From: Marinobacter sp. NP-4(2019)
Lineage (GTDB): Bacteria > Pseudomonadota > Gammaproteobacteria > Pseudomonadales > Oleiphilaceae
Direction: 5' to 3'
DNA: 64,000 nucleotides
Assembly (NCBI RefSeq): GCF_003994855.1
Contig: NZ_CP034142.1
Span: forward strand, 2,232,001 to 2,296,000
Part shown: positions 43,593 through 53,647 of the stretch, one piece after another
How the letters are laid out: each line of letters begins with the position of its first letter
Position numbering within the stretch: the stretch's first letter is position 1
Position numbers and translations under genes: made by a program
Notes under the pieces: model-generated
What the model was told of the DNA's origin: nothing
What the model saw: the letters and a program-made list of their open reading frames with translations, nothing else
The model's database searches: none

Positions 43593-45449
43593 ATGGATTT
43601 TGATCAACTAAGCACAGAGCGCCCAACCCTCTCCCGGAAAGACCCTGAACAGGTTCTGCATGAGGTCTTTGGTTATGAAACCTTCCGACCACTGCAAGGA
43701 GAGATCATCCACGAGGTGGTCAATGGCGGTGATGCCCTGGTATTGATGCCTACCGGGGGCGGTAAATCCCTGTGCTACCAGGTTCCGGCGCTGGTGCGCC
43801 CGGGTACGGCAGTGGTGATTTCCCCGTTGATCGCCTTGATGCAGGATCAGGTGGCGGCACTGAATGAACTGGGCGTCCGGGCGGCCTTCCTGAATTCCAC
43901 CATGGATTTTTCCCAGGCCAGGGATACCGAAAACGCGTTGATGACCGGCGAGCTGGACCTGCTCTATTGTGCCCCGGAACGACTGATACAGCCGCGAACG
44001 ATCGACCTGCTGCACAACGCGTCGATATCGCTGTTTGCCATCGATGAAGCCCACTGCGTATCCCAGTGGGGGCATGACTTCCGTTCAGATTATCTGGAAC
44101 TGAGTCTGCTGGCCGAGCAATTCCCCGGCGTTCCTCGCATCGCGCTGACTGCGACTGCGGACGAACGAACCCGCAAGGAGATCGCCGAGCGATTATCTCT
44201 GACCAGTGCACGTCATTTCGTTAGTGGCTTTGATCGTCCGAACATCCAGTATAGAATTTCGCCAAAAACAAATGCCAACAAACAGTTACTGGATTTTATT
44301 AAAGCAGAACATGATGGCGATTGCGGCATTGTCTATTGCCTGTCCCGCAACAAGGTGGACGCCACCGCACGTATGCTGGCGGACAAAGGCTATACCGCTC
44401 TGCCCTACCATGCCGGCTTGAACGCAACGGAACGGGCCCGGAATCAAGAGCGGTTTTTACGGGAAGACGGCGTCATCGTGGTGGCTACCATCGCGTTTGG
44501 TATGGGCATCGACAAACCGGACGTTCGGTTCGTCGCCCATCTGGATCTCCCCAAGAGCCTGGAAGCCTACTATCAGGAAACCGGTCGTGCCGGACGTGAT
44601 GGCAAGCCCTCAACCGCCTGGATGGTCTACGGCCTGCAGGACGTCATCAAGCTCCGGCAGATGCTGGAAGCCTCCATGGGGAACGACCAGTTTAAGCGGG
44701 TCGAGCGACAAAAGCTGGACGCCATGCTGGGGCTTTGCGAAGTCACCAGTTGTCGTCGACAGGTTCTGCTGCGGTATTTTGGAGATGTCCTCGAAGAGGC
44801 TTGCGGAAACTGCGATACTTGCCTGAATCCGCCGGATACCTGGGATGGTACCGTCGCTGTGCAGAAAGCGTTGTCCTGCGTGTTCAGAACCGGCCAGCGC
44901 TACGGCGTTACCTACCTGATCGATGTACTCAGAGGCTCTGAAAACGAGCGTATCCGCCAGTTTGGCCATGACAAGGTCTCCACCTACGGCATTGGTACGG
45001 AACTCTCGGCCAACGAATGGAAATCGGTGTTTCGGCAACTGGTCGCCAACGGCTATCTCAGGGCGGACCCCGAAGGCTATGGATCGCTTCAGCTTACGGA
45101 ACAGTGCCGCCCGCTGCTGAAGGGTAACCAGCCAATCCAGCTACGCAAGGATCCGGCGCCGGTCAAATCCTCCGGGCGAACCAAGTCTGGCAGCACTCGC
45201 GCGAAAATCAGCGATCAGATTACCGACCAGGCTGGATGGGACGCGTTAAGGGCCTGCCGCAAGTCGCTGGCGGAACAGCAGGGTGTTCCGCCCTATGTGA
45301 TATTCCACGACACGACTCTGTTCGATATGCTGGAACGTCGCCCCAAGACGCTTTCAGAACTGGCGGCAGTAAATGGCGTGGGTGCTGCAAAGCTGGAAAA
45401 ATACGGTGAGATTTTCCTGCAAACCCTTCGGGACCTGGCGCAGGGTTAA
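43593..45449 (+). CDS. recQ: ATP-dependent DNA helicase RecQ
   Basis: The 618-residue protein has helicase motif 0 FRPLQGEIIHEV, Walker A PTGGGKSLCYQ, DEAH box AIDEAHCVSQWGHDFR (RecQ family marker), motif VI QETGRAGRDG, the zinc-binding Cys set of the RecQ-Ct domain (CRRQ..EACGNCDTC), winged helix and a C-terminal HRDC domain (AWDALRACRK near residue 545). The full domain order is intact. The start at 43593 is preferred over the upstream in-frame 43533. Confidence 0.95.
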   Translation: MDFDQLSTERPTLSRKDPEQVLHEVFGYETFRPLQGEIIHEVVNGGDALVLMPTGGGKSLCYQVPALVRPGTAVVISPLIALMQDQVAALNELGVRAAFLNSTMDFSQARDTENALMTGELDLLYCAPERLIQPRTIDLLHNASISLFAIDEAHCVSQWGHDFRSDYLELSLLAEQFPGVPRIALTATADERTRKEIAERLSLTSARHFVSGFDRPNIQYRISPKTNANKQLLDFIKAEHDGDCGIVYCLSRNKVDATARMLADKGYTALPYHAGLNATERARNQERFLREDGVIVVATIAFGMGIDKPDVRFVAHLDLPKSLEAYYQETGRAGRDGKPSTAWMVYGLQDVIKLRQMLEASMGNDQFKRVERQKLDAMLGLCEVTSCRRQVLLRYFGDVLEEACGNCDTCLNPPDTWDGTVAVQKALSCVFRTGQRYGVTYLIDVLRGSENERIRQFGHDKVSTYGIGTELSANEWKSVFRQLVANGYLRADPEGYGSLQLTEQCRPLLKGNQPIQLRKDPAPVKSSGRTKSGSTRAKISDQITDQAGWDALRACRKSLAEQQGVPPYVIFHDTTLFDMLERRPKTLSELAAVNGVGAAKLEKYGEIFLQTLRDLAQG

Positions 45450-45566
45450 CGACCTGCAGCCAGCTTTTACAGTATTTTAGGATTAGGTACGCTCTTTCTT
45501 CAGGTTATGCTCTAAACTGGACACGAACCTACTTTCCCGCATCACGGAAGCACGGAGAAAGACTGC

Positions 45567-46520
45567 ATGCCAAGAAACTCCCATTGCCCTCCGGCAAGGC
45601 ACCCCTGCCTATTGTGCTTCGTGTTAGGGATACTTCTCACGATTATTACAGGCACAACCTATTGCCTGGCTGCGGTCCAGAACACCGCCTATCAACCGCC
45701 GCCGGCAAGGGAATACACGCTCTGGTACCGCAACTACGATAGCCCGGCCATCCGGGCGCTGCTGGAACTCGCCCTGAATAAAACACCTGAGTACGGCGAG
45801 TTCCGGATCATCCGCAGTGAAGAAATGGGCCAGGGGCGGGTGCTTCGGGAGTTAGCTCATGGCAGGACAAAGCTAATTGATATCGCCAATGTCGCCAGCA
45901 GCAGCGAGCGGGAATCAGAGCTGCTGGCCATCCCCATCCCGATTGACGGTGGGCTTCTCGGATTCCGGGTCTGCGTGGTGCTTCCCCATTCCCTGCCCTT
46001 GTTTGAGGGCGTCCGCACAGTCGATGACCTGAAGGAGCGGGGCATCCGTATCGGGCAGGGTCTTCACTGGCCCGATACCGATATCCTGAAGGTGAATGAT
46101 ATTCCCGTGGTTACTCACACCCGCTATGAAGTCCTGTTTCGAATGCTTCGAAACAATCGGTTTGACTGTTTCGCACGGGGCGTAAGTGAAGTCATGTTCG
46201 ATCTGGCCATTGAGAACGACCCGGAGTTGGTGATAGAGCCGTCAATCATGTTGGCCTACCCCATGCCCTCCTATTTTTTTACGTCGCCATACGATTATCT
46301 GACCGCACACCGGGTCCAACTAGGAATGGAGCGTGCCATCCAGGATGGCAGCTTTGCGAAGTTTCTTACGCAATACTACGGAACGGCGATCGAGAGCCTG
46401 GCCCTTGATCGTCGCAATGTCATCGTCCTCAAGAATCCCTTCCTGAGCGAAGAATCACGTATGGTGGGGCGTCAAACCCTGGACAATCTCCAGCGCAGGC
46501 TTCAGTTCCTGAGCCGCTAG
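45567..46520 (+). CDS. Periplasmic solute-binding-like protein
   Basis: A long N-terminal signal segment (CFVLGILLTIITGTTYCLA) leads into a domain with the SBP_bac_3-like pattern: VRTVDDLKERGIRIGQG and RNNRFDCFARGVSEV. No transport genes are next to it. A chemoreceptor gene is convergent at 46537, so a role in ligand presentation is possible. Ligand unknown. Confidence 0.75.
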   Translation: MPRNSHCPPARHPCLLCFVLGILLTIITGTTYCLAAVQNTAYQPPPAREYTLWYRNYDSPAIRALLELALNKTPEYGEFRIIRSEEMGQGRVLRELAHGRTKLIDIANVASSSERESELLAIPIPIDGGLLGFRVCVVLPHSLPLFEGVRTVDDLKERGIRIGQGLHWPDTDILKVNDIPVVTHTRYEVLFRMLRNNRFDCFARGVSEVMFDLAIENDPELVIEPSIMLAYPMPSYFFTSPYDYLTAHRVQLGMERAIQDGSFAKFLTQYYGTAIESLALDRRNVIVLKNPFLSEESRMVGRQTLDNLQRRLQFLSR

Positions 46521-46536
46521 CGATCCGAACGGAACA

Positions 46537-48423
46537 CTAGACCCGGAACCGGGATACGTTCTGGTTTAACGTATTGCCAATCGACTCAATCTGGCTGCTG
46601 TAGACGTCGTTTTCGCTGGCAGCCGTAGCCGCTTCCTGGCCTTGATCTGCAATCCGCGTAATAGAGGAATTGAGCTCTTCCGTCACTGATGTCTGCTCTT
46701 CAGAAGCAGTAGCGATTTGCGTTGTCATCTGACTGATTGAGGTGATGGCCCCGGCAATACGGTTCAGCGACTCCATGGCATCCTGCGCTTTTTCCATGCT
46801 GACGTTTGAAACGGCCGTCGACGCCTTCATGACATCCACAGCGTTATTGGCGCCCTTCTGCAACCGCTCAATCATGTTATTGATCTCCTCCGTGCTGTCC
46901 TGGGTACGGCTGGCCAGATTGCGCACCTCATCCGCGACGACGGCGAATCCACGCCCAGCATCACCGGCGCGCGCCGCCTCAATGGCGGCGTTAAGGGCCA
47001 GCAGGTTGGTTTGTTCGGCAATTCCCTGAATGACCTCCAGTACGGAAGTGATATTACTGACGTCTTTACCCAGAGTATCGATCACCTCCGCTGCGGAATT
47101 GATCTCCCGGGCCAGTTTCTGCACTGCATCGCGGGAAGCCTCAACCGTTTCCAGTGACGCACGGCTGTCGCTGTCCGCGGTGTTGGCCGCATCGGCCGTT
47201 TGCTGGGCATTCTGGGCAATTTCACCGGCAGCTGCTGACATCTCATTGATGGCGGTGGCCACCATGTCGATTTCCGCCTGCTGATTTTCAACACTGGAGC
47301 GGCTGGTACTCGCGGTCTGACGAAGGGACGTTACGTTGTCCTTGAGGTCTTCAGTGCCTTTCTGCACATCACGAACCACGTTCTGGATGTTGGCAACAAA
47401 GCTGTTAAAGCTGCGGGCCAGGCGCCCAAATTCGTCCTTCGCGCTGTCATCCAGTCTCTGGGTCAGGTCGGCATCGCCGGTGGCAATATCCTCCATCGCA
47501 CGATTCAGGCGGTGCACTGGTGCCATCAGCACGCGAATCCCAACATGCAGCACAAGCAGTGAAATCACCAACCCCACAAACGCAATGATGATGCCTGTCA
47601 CCCGGGCGGCCGCCACCGGCTCGTGGATCAGGTCCTGGTTCACGAACGTACCGAGATACCAATCTACGCCCCGGGCATCGCTGATAGCATGAAAGCTGGC
47701 ACTCCAGTTTTCGTCCTCAACCTGATAATAGTGATCCGCGCCGTCAAGTTTCGGGGACTGGCCAATCAGTTCACCAATATCCTTGCCAATCAACTCTTCA
47801 TCGGGATGGAACAACACTGTGCCATCGGCGCTGATCAGGGACGCGTACCCCGTACCCGCCAGCGTGACCTCGGACAGGCTTTCTTCAATGGCTTGCAGTG
47901 CAATGTCACCACCCGCAACCCCACGGTACGGACCAGATTTGATCGGAGCCAGGGTGGTGATGATCGTATTACCGGTAATCACATCTCTGTAGGGCTCGGT
48001 GAACGAGGCGCGGCCCAGGTCCATTGCGATCTGGTACCAGGGGCGGGTCCTGGGATCGAAATCCGCTGGCAGGCTGGCGTTATCCTCCTCGGTTTTCATC
48101 AGCATAAAACCGTCTTCACGGCCGACGTATACGTCCTTGAAACCACCACCGGCTGTCGCGGATTGCAACAGCACCCTTGCCTGCCGATCGGTTCGCATTT
48201 GCTCCATGGATTTTGCAGCCGCCTCGGTCATCGCCAGCCGGGTGTTGAGCCAATCGGCAATGCCAGACGTACTCTGCGCGACGGCTTCGTCTATGAGGGC
48301 ATCAACATAGGTGTCGGTGGTCTGCTGCAATCGAAGGTCTCCGGACAGCGTAAACGCCACCATCACCAAAATGAGCAGAACACCAAAAGCAGTAAGCAGT
48401 TTTTGACCAAACGTCAGTTGCAC
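46537..48423 (-). CDS. Methyl-accepting chemotaxis protein with Cache sensor
   Basis: The 628-residue protein has a membrane segment at 9-28, a periplasmic double-Cache domain (about 35-270; FDPRTRPWYQ is the Cache ligand signature), a second segment (about 275-300), HAMP and a full signalling domain. The hairpin tip includes GFAVVADEVRNLASRTQ, the CheA/CheW contact. FDPRTRPWYQ suggests amino-acid or amine ligands. Confidence 0.93.
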   Translation of the reverse strand: MQLTFGQKLLTAFGVLLILVMVAFTLSGDLRLQQTTDTYVDALIDEAVAQSTSGIADWLNTRLAMTEAAAKSMEQMRTDRQARVLLQSATAGGGFKDVYVGREDGFMLMKTEEDNASLPADFDPRTRPWYQIAMDLGRASFTEPYRDVITGNTIITTLAPIKSGPYRGVAGGDIALQAIEESLSEVTLAGTGYASLISADGTVLFHPDEELIGKDIGELIGQSPKLDGADHYYQVEDENWSASFHAISDARGVDWYLGTFVNQDLIHEPVAAARVTGIIIAFVGLVISLLVLHVGIRVLMAPVHRLNRAMEDIATGDADLTQRLDDSAKDEFGRLARSFNSFVANIQNVVRDVQKGTEDLKDNVTSLRQTASTSRSSVENQQAEIDMVATAINEMSAAAGEIAQNAQQTADAANTADSDSRASLETVEASRDAVQKLAREINSAAEVIDTLGKDVSNITSVLEVIQGIAEQTNLLALNAAIEAARAGDAGRGFAVVADEVRNLASRTQDSTEEINNMIERLQKGANNAVDVMKASTAVSNVSMEKAQDAMESLNRIAGAITSISQMTTQIATASEEQTSVTEELNSSITRIADQGQEAATAASENDVYSSQIESIGNTLNQNVSRFRV

Positions 48424-48570
48424 GGGGGATCTCCAATAAAAGTTACCCAGTCTTTCGGCCGCAAGTGCGAAGTCTTTAGTGCGTTCTGATAAAATGCCTG
48501 CTATTGCTTATCCTATAGCGATCCAAATTCAACCGATCCATTCCATTACTTGTCATGGGAGCCTCTCTGT

Positions 48571-50091
48571 ATGGCCCACGAAGAGCTGCATCTCAATTTA
48601 CGCAATCTTACCCTGGACGATTACGAACAGCTTCAGCAGCTGATGGATCGAATCTATGACGATATTGGCGGAGCCTGGCCAAAAGAGACCATCAAGGCGC
48701 TGGTTGAGCAGTTCCCCGATGGCCAGATATGCATAGAAGACTCCGGGGAGTTGATTGCCGTTGCACTGACTGTTTGTGTGAAATACGAGCGCTTTAGCAA
48801 CCCGCACACCTACGATGACCTGATTCTCCGCAACGAAAAGATCTGGCATAACCCCAAGGGCGATTCCCTGTACGGGCTGGACGTATTTATTCATCCGGAA
48901 TATCGGGGCTATCGGCTGGGCCGCCGCCTGTATGAAGCCCGCAAGGAATTGTGCCGATCCATGAACCTGCGTGCCATTCTTGCCGGCGGGCGAATTCCCG
49001 GTTATTACAAGTACGCGGACCAGTACTCCCCGGCGGAATACATTCAGCGCGTGGACCGTAAGGAAATCTACGACCCGATTCTTACGTTTCAGCTGTCAAA
49101 CGATTTCCAGGTCACTCGCCTGATGCACAAGTACCTGCCGGAGGATGAGAAATCCCTCGGCTACGCAACACTGCTGGAATGGCGGAATATTCTATACACT
49201 CCGCCCTCGCCCGTGCTCAGCGTGAAAAAGACCCAGGTTCGCCTCGGTGCCGTTCAGTGGCAAATGCGTGAGTTCACGTCGGTGGAGGAAGTCCTCAAGC
49301 AGGTGGAGTACTTTGTTGATGCACTGTCCGATTACAAGAGTGACATTGCCCTGTTCCCCGAGTTTTTCAACGCACCCCTGATGGGGCTGACTGACCAGAT
49401 GGACCAGACCCGCGCCATTCGTTTCCTGGCGGGGTTCACGGAACAGTTCCGTAACGAGATGTCCGAAATGGCGGTGAGTTACAACATCAACATCGTCACC
49501 GGCTCAATGCCGTTACTGGAAAACGACCGGGTGTATAACGTATCGTACCTGTGTCATCGCGACGGTCGTGTCGACGAACAGAGAAAGATTCACATCACCC
49601 CACACGAACGCCGGGACTGGGTGATTGAAGGGGGCGACAAATTCCAGGTCTTCGATACCGACGCCGGTCGTGTCGCCATCATGATCTGTTACGACATTGA
49701 GTTTCCGGAACTCGGGCGCATCGCGGCCAACCAGGATGTCGACATCATCTGTGTGCCCTTCTGGACGGATACCAAGAACGGCTATCTGAGGGTCCGGCAT
49801 TGTGCCCAGGCGCGGGCTATCGAGAATGAATGCTATGTTGTGATCACCGGCAGCGTCGGCAACCTGCCGAAAGTGGAAAACCTGGACGTCCAGTACGCCC
49901 AGTCATCCGTATTCTCACCCTCGGACTTTGCGTTTCCACACGATGCAGTGATGGCAGAAACCACGCCCAACACTGAAATGATCATGTTTTCCGATATGGA
50001 TCTGGAGAAACTCAAACTGGTGCGTAATGAGGGGTCGGTGACCAATCTTAAGGACCGCCGAATCGACATGTATGATGTAAAAACCCAGTGA
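48571..50091 (+). CDS. GNAT acetyltransferase fused to nitrilase-like amidohydrolase
   Basis: The 506-residue protein combines an N-terminal GNAT domain (about 1-180; LFIHPEYRGYRLGRRLYEAR acetyl-CoA loop) with a C-terminal carbon-nitrogen hydrolase (about 220-495). The catalytic Glu is in LFPEFFNAPL, Lys in QRKIHITPHE and Cys in MICYDIEFPE. ATG 48571 has GGGAG about 10 bases upstream; 48550 is a less likely start. The fused pair is known in many bacteria, with unproven function. Confidence 0.9.
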   Translation: MAHEELHLNLRNLTLDDYEQLQQLMDRIYDDIGGAWPKETIKALVEQFPDGQICIEDSGELIAVALTVCVKYERFSNPHTYDDLILRNEKIWHNPKGDSLYGLDVFIHPEYRGYRLGRRLYEARKELCRSMNLRAILAGGRIPGYYKYADQYSPAEYIQRVDRKEIYDPILTFQLSNDFQVTRLMHKYLPEDEKSLGYATLLEWRNILYTPPSPVLSVKKTQVRLGAVQWQMREFTSVEEVLKQVEYFVDALSDYKSDIALFPEFFNAPLMGLTDQMDQTRAIRFLAGFTEQFRNEMSEMAVSYNINIVTGSMPLLENDRVYNVSYLCHRDGRVDEQRKIHITPHERRDWVIEGGDKFQVFDTDAGRVAIMICYDIEFPELGRIAANQDVDIICVPFWTDTKNGYLRVRHCAQARAIENECYVVITGSVGNLPKVENLDVQYAQSSVFSPSDFAFPHDAVMAETTPNTEMIMFSDMDLEKLKLVRNEGSVTNLKDRRIDMYDVKTQ

Positions 50092-50261
50092 TTTGGCCTG
50101 GATAGACTCGCCAGACTGTTGATGAACTGCCTGAGAGGGCTATCGTATGGCGCTGACGCCGTTGCCAAATCTTCCAAGTGTGACTATTGTTTAATCAACT
50201 ACTGACTGTATGTTTGGACCGGTTGGCATTCCGGACCCCGGGAAACCTGAGACAATCTTTC

Positions 50262-50660
50262 ATGAACGAAGCACTACCAGATCTCATCGCGCGTTTTCGC
50301 ATCAAGCACGGCCTGTTTCGCAAGGAAACGGTCGAGGCAGCACTGTTTGAGCTGGATAACTTTGGCTGTGTCATGAAAACAGACAAGGTTTTCAATCCCG
50401 GCGATACCGTCACCCTGGACCTGATTATGGATATGCCTTTCGAGAACATTCAGGCGAAAGGCATAGCCTGCCTGGTCACAGAGCGTAGAAAACACTGCAG
50501 CAATTTCTTTTATTCCGTTGATTTTATTGAAATAGGTGATTCAGATGCCTCTCCGGTTGCCGACAAACTCCGGCGTATCCGGGATGTGGTCATCAAAAAA
50601 CAGTCCCTTAAATCACGACGTTCCTCCGGGCCCGGTTCTGGTTTACAGCAAACGGCCTGA
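50262..50660 (+). CDS. PilZ-like small protein
   Basis: About 132 residues with a beta-barrel pattern (FNPGDTVTLDLIMDMPFENI, CLVTERR, FFYSVDFIEI) as in PilZ domains. The RxxxR and DxSxxG motifs are not clearly present, so c-di-GMP binding is uncertain. The C-terminus is basic. The start is uncertain: an in-frame ATG at 50187 would add 25 residues. Confidence 0.6.
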   Translation: MNEALPDLIARFRIKHGLFRKETVEAALFELDNFGCVMKTDKVFNPGDTVTLDLIMDMPFENIQAKGIACLVTERRKHCSNFFYSVDFIEIGDSDASPVADKLRRIRDVVIKKQSLKSRRSSGPGSGLQQTA

Positions 50661-50708
50661 TCAAGAGCACCACCCTCACTTCGTTCAAACCGCAAGGAGA
50701 TAGCCTTC

Positions 50709-51371
50709 ATGGCCAAGAAAGCCAAGCCAAGCGTGGATAAAATCGTTAAAAAAGTGAATAAGGAATTCGATAAGACCTCTTCCCAGATAGAAAACCTGAT
50801 CAATGACGCACTCAAGCAATTCGACAGTCTTCAGAACCAGATCCAGGAACCGGTGCGTAAGCTGCTGAAAGAAGTGGACGAGCTGCGCGATCGGGAAATG
50901 AAGCGCTTTAATGAAGAATTTGAGCGTCGCCTGAACGAATTTCATGAACTGCAGAACAGCATCCTGGAGCGGCTGGGCATTGCCAGCAAAGAAGCCAGGA
51001 AAGAAATAGAGAAAACCGCGGATTCGGCGTCGGCCAAGGTCAGTGATGCCACCAAACCCAAACCCAAGGCGACCACGAAAAAACCAGCGGCAAAGCCTGC
51101 GGCTAAAAAAGCGCCTGCCAAAACGGTGGCCAAACCCAAAACGACCGCTAAAAAGGCCCCCGTCAAGAAGACGGCAAAGCCTGTGAACAAGAACGATTTG
51201 ACCCGCGTAAAGGGTATCGGCCCGGCCACCGCAAAGAAAATGCAGGAAGCCGGAATTAACTCAATTGAGCAGATCGCCACTCCCTCTGACGCGGATAAGG
51301 AAAAGCTGCAAGCCTTCTCAAAAATGAAAGGGTTCGCGACGCTGTCTGACGAAGCCAAGAAAGTTCTCTGA
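50709..51371 (+). CDS. Coiled-coil, lysine/alanine-rich and helix-hairpin-helix protein
   Basis: Three parts are visible in 220 residues. A charged coiled coil (about 1-105) resembles phasins. A low-complexity AKP/AKK linker (about 110-160) is like those of histone-H1-like proteins. A C-terminal HhH domain (LTRVKGIGPATAKKMQEAG) is nucleic-acid-binding by family. The stop overlaps the selD-fusion start (TGATG at 51369-51373), so it is translationally coupled to it. Its link to selenium metabolism is unexplained. Confidence 0.8.
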   Translation: MAKKAKPSVDKIVKKVNKEFDKTSSQIENLINDALKQFDSLQNQIQEPVRKLLKEVDELRDREMKRFNEEFERRLNEFHELQNSILERLGIASKEARKEIEKTADSASAKVSDATKPKPKATTKKPAAKPAAKKAPAKTVAKPKTTAKKAPVKKTAKPVNKNDLTRVKGIGPATAKKMQEAGINSIEQIATPSDADKEKLQAFSKMKGFATLSDEAKKVL

Positions 51372-53647
51372 TGCGAACGCCTGAGCAGCCTGTATTACGG
51401 GATATTGTCCTGATTGGCGGCGGGCACAGCCACGTAGGGGTTCTTAAGCGATTCGCCATGAATCCCGTTCCGGGTGTCCGGTTAACACTGATCTGCCGCG
51501 ACACCCATACCCCCTACTCCGGTATGCTTCCGGGGTACGTGGCTGGGCATTATTCCTACGATGAGGTGCACATCGATCTGAGTCGACTGGCCGAGTACGC
51601 CGGCGCGCGATTCTATCGCGATGAAGCAGTGGGCCTCGACCGTGACCGGAAGCGGGTCATCTGCAAAACCCGTCCGGATGTGCCTTACGACCTCCTGTCC
51701 ATCAACATCGGTTCTTCTCCGCGTGTCGAAGAAGTCTCGGGGGCGGCTGACCATGCCGTGCCCGTCAAGCCAATCAACGGTTTCAACAGCCGGTGGCTGG
51801 CACTGCTGTCACGTCTTGAGAACCACCAGGGGCCAATGACCGTCGCCGTAGTCGGTGCCGGTGCCGGTGGTGTGGAACTGACCCTCGCCATGCAGTTCCG
51901 CTTGCGGAAGGAACTGCAGCAGCGGGGCCTTGACCCGGACCAGTTGCATTTTCATCTGTTTGACGCCGCCACGGAGATCCTGCCAACCCATAACGCCAAG
52001 GTGCGTGCGGTGTTTACCGAGAAGCTCAGCAGCCGTGGTGTGAAGGTACATCTGGCCTCCCCGGTTTCCCGTGTGGAAGCCGGTAGGCTTGAAACCGAAA
52101 ATGGCGAAACATTCGACGTTGACGAAGTATTGTGGGTCACCCGCGCCGGTGGTCCTGCCTGGCTGAAGGACACCGGCCTGGCGCTCGACGACGGCGGGTT
52201 TATCCGGGTTCGGGACACACTACAGACCGAAACGGACGATGCCATTTTTGCCGCTGGTGATATCGCCAACGTCGTCAACCATCCCCGGGAAAAGGCCGGG
52301 GTGTTCGCAGTCCGTCAAGGCCCTCCCCTGGCCGATAACCTCAAACGCCTTGCCACCGGTAAATCTCCCAAGGATTTTCACCCCCAGAAGAAATGGCTGG
52401 CGCTGATCAGTACCGGTGACCAGTATGCCGTGGCTTCCCGGGGTGATCTTTCCTTTGCGGGCTCCTGGGTGTGGCGCTGGAAAGACTGGATTGATCGCCG
52501 TTTCATGGACAAGTTCAGCGACCTGCCACCGATGGAAGACACCGGAAAATTACCGGATACCGCCGCCGCACAGAGTGCCGAGGAAGCATCCCAGGCCATT
52601 TCCGCTGTGGCCATGCGATGTGGCGGTTGTGGTGCCAAGGTCGGCAGTACCGTTCTGTCGCGGGCACTCGGTGAGCTGAAACCGATCGAACGGGATGACA
52701 TCATTATCGGCCTGCACGCGCCGGACGACGCCGCCGTACTCCGGGTACCGCCCGGTAAAGCCATTGTTCATACCGTCGATTTCTTCCGAGCGTTCATTGA
52801 TGACCCCTACATCTTTGGTCAGGTAGCCGCCAACCACAGCCTGGGTGATGTATTTGCCATGGGTGCCGAAGCCCAGAGCGCCACCGCAGTGGCAACCGTG
52901 CCCTATGGTATTGAGTCCAAGGTGGAAGACGTGGTGTTCCAGATGATGTCTGGTGCTGTTGAGGTGTTGAACGATGCCGGCTGCGCTCTGGTGGGTGGTC
53001 ATACTGGTGAGGGCCGGGAACTGGCCCTGGGGTTTGCCGTCAATGGCCTGATTAATCCGGAAGACGTCATGAGCAAGGGCGGGCTCAAAGCCGGCGATGC
53101 GCTGATCCTCACCAAGCCGATTGGCACCGGCACCCTGTTTGCCGCCCATGCGCGGCTGGCGGCAAAAGGCCGCTGGATTGATTCGGCGCTGGCTTCAATG
53201 ATCCAGTCAAATAAGAATGCAGCCCAGTGCTTGCGGAAGTACGGCTCCAAAGCCTGCACGGATGTGACCGGGTTTGGGCTGTTGGGGCACCTGGTGGAAA
53301 TGACTCGACCATCGGGCGTGGACGCCGAGTTGGACCTGTCAGCCATCCCGATCCTGCCTGGCGCCGAAGAGACGGCCGCAGCCGGCATCCTGAGCTCGCT
53401 TCAGCCTGCCAACATTCGGCTTCGCCGGGGTATTCAGGATCAGGAGAAATGGGTCAAACACCCCCGTTACCCCCTGATCTTTGACCCACAGACGGCTGGC
53501 GGACTGCTGGCCAGCGTGCCCGCGGATGTTGCTGATGATTGCGTGCGGGAACTCAAAGCCATGGGCTACCCCCACACGGCGATTATCGGTCGGGTCAAGC
53601 CGCAGGACGAAAGCGGCCCCATCGAACCGATCAGCCTGCGGGACTGA
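51371..53647 (+). CDS. selD: Selenide, water dikinase SelD fused to an NADH-dehydrogenase-like flavoprotein
   Basis: The 758-residue protein is two enzymes in one chain. Residues about 8-380 form a two-dinucleotide-binding oxidoreductase (VLIGGGHSHVG; VVGAGAGGVEL; ending IFAAGDIAN). Residues about 414-758 form SelD, with catalytic Cys and Lys in GGCGAKVG and the PDDAAV, DFFRAFIDDPY and GGHTGEGREL substrate loops. SelD makes selenophosphate from selenide and ATP. The oxidoreductase may supply selenide. Such fusions are known in other bacteria. The gene overlaps the coiled-coil/HhH gene and runs convergently into the SenB-type gene with 17 shared bases. Confidence 0.93.
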   Translation: MRTPEQPVLRDIVLIGGGHSHVGVLKRFAMNPVPGVRLTLICRDTHTPYSGMLPGYVAGHYSYDEVHIDLSRLAEYAGARFYRDEAVGLDRDRKRVICKTRPDVPYDLLSINIGSSPRVEEVSGAADHAVPVKPINGFNSRWLALLSRLENHQGPMTVAVVGAGAGGVELTLAMQFRLRKELQQRGLDPDQLHFHLFDAATEILPTHNAKVRAVFTEKLSSRGVKVHLASPVSRVEAGRLETENGETFDVDEVLWVTRAGGPAWLKDTGLALDDGGFIRVRDTLQTETDDAIFAAGDIANVVNHPREKAGVFAVRQGPPLADNLKRLATGKSPKDFHPQKKWLALISTGDQYAVASRGDLSFAGSWVWRWKDWIDRRFMDKFSDLPPMEDTGKLPDTAAAQSAEEASQAISAVAMRCGGCGAKVGSTVLSRALGELKPIERDDIIIGLHAPDDAAVLRVPPGKAIVHTVDFFRAFIDDPYIFGQVAANHSLGDVFAMGAEAQSATAVATVPYGIESKVEDVVFQMMSGAVEVLNDAGCALVGGHTGEGRELALGFAVNGLINPEDVMSKGGLKAGDALILTKPIGTGTLFAAHARLAAKGRWIDSALASMIQSNKNAAQCLRKYGSKACTDVTGFGLLGHLVEMTRPSGVDAELDLSAIPILPGAEETAAAGILSSLQPANIRLRRGIQDQEKWVKHPRYPLIFDPQTAGGLLASVPADVADDCVRELKAMGYPHTAIIGRVKPQDESGPIEPISLRD

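Noticed and set aside
47623..48489. Long plus-strand open frame of 288 codons
   Set aside because: It is the antisense of the chemoreceptor gene; no RBS and no domain.
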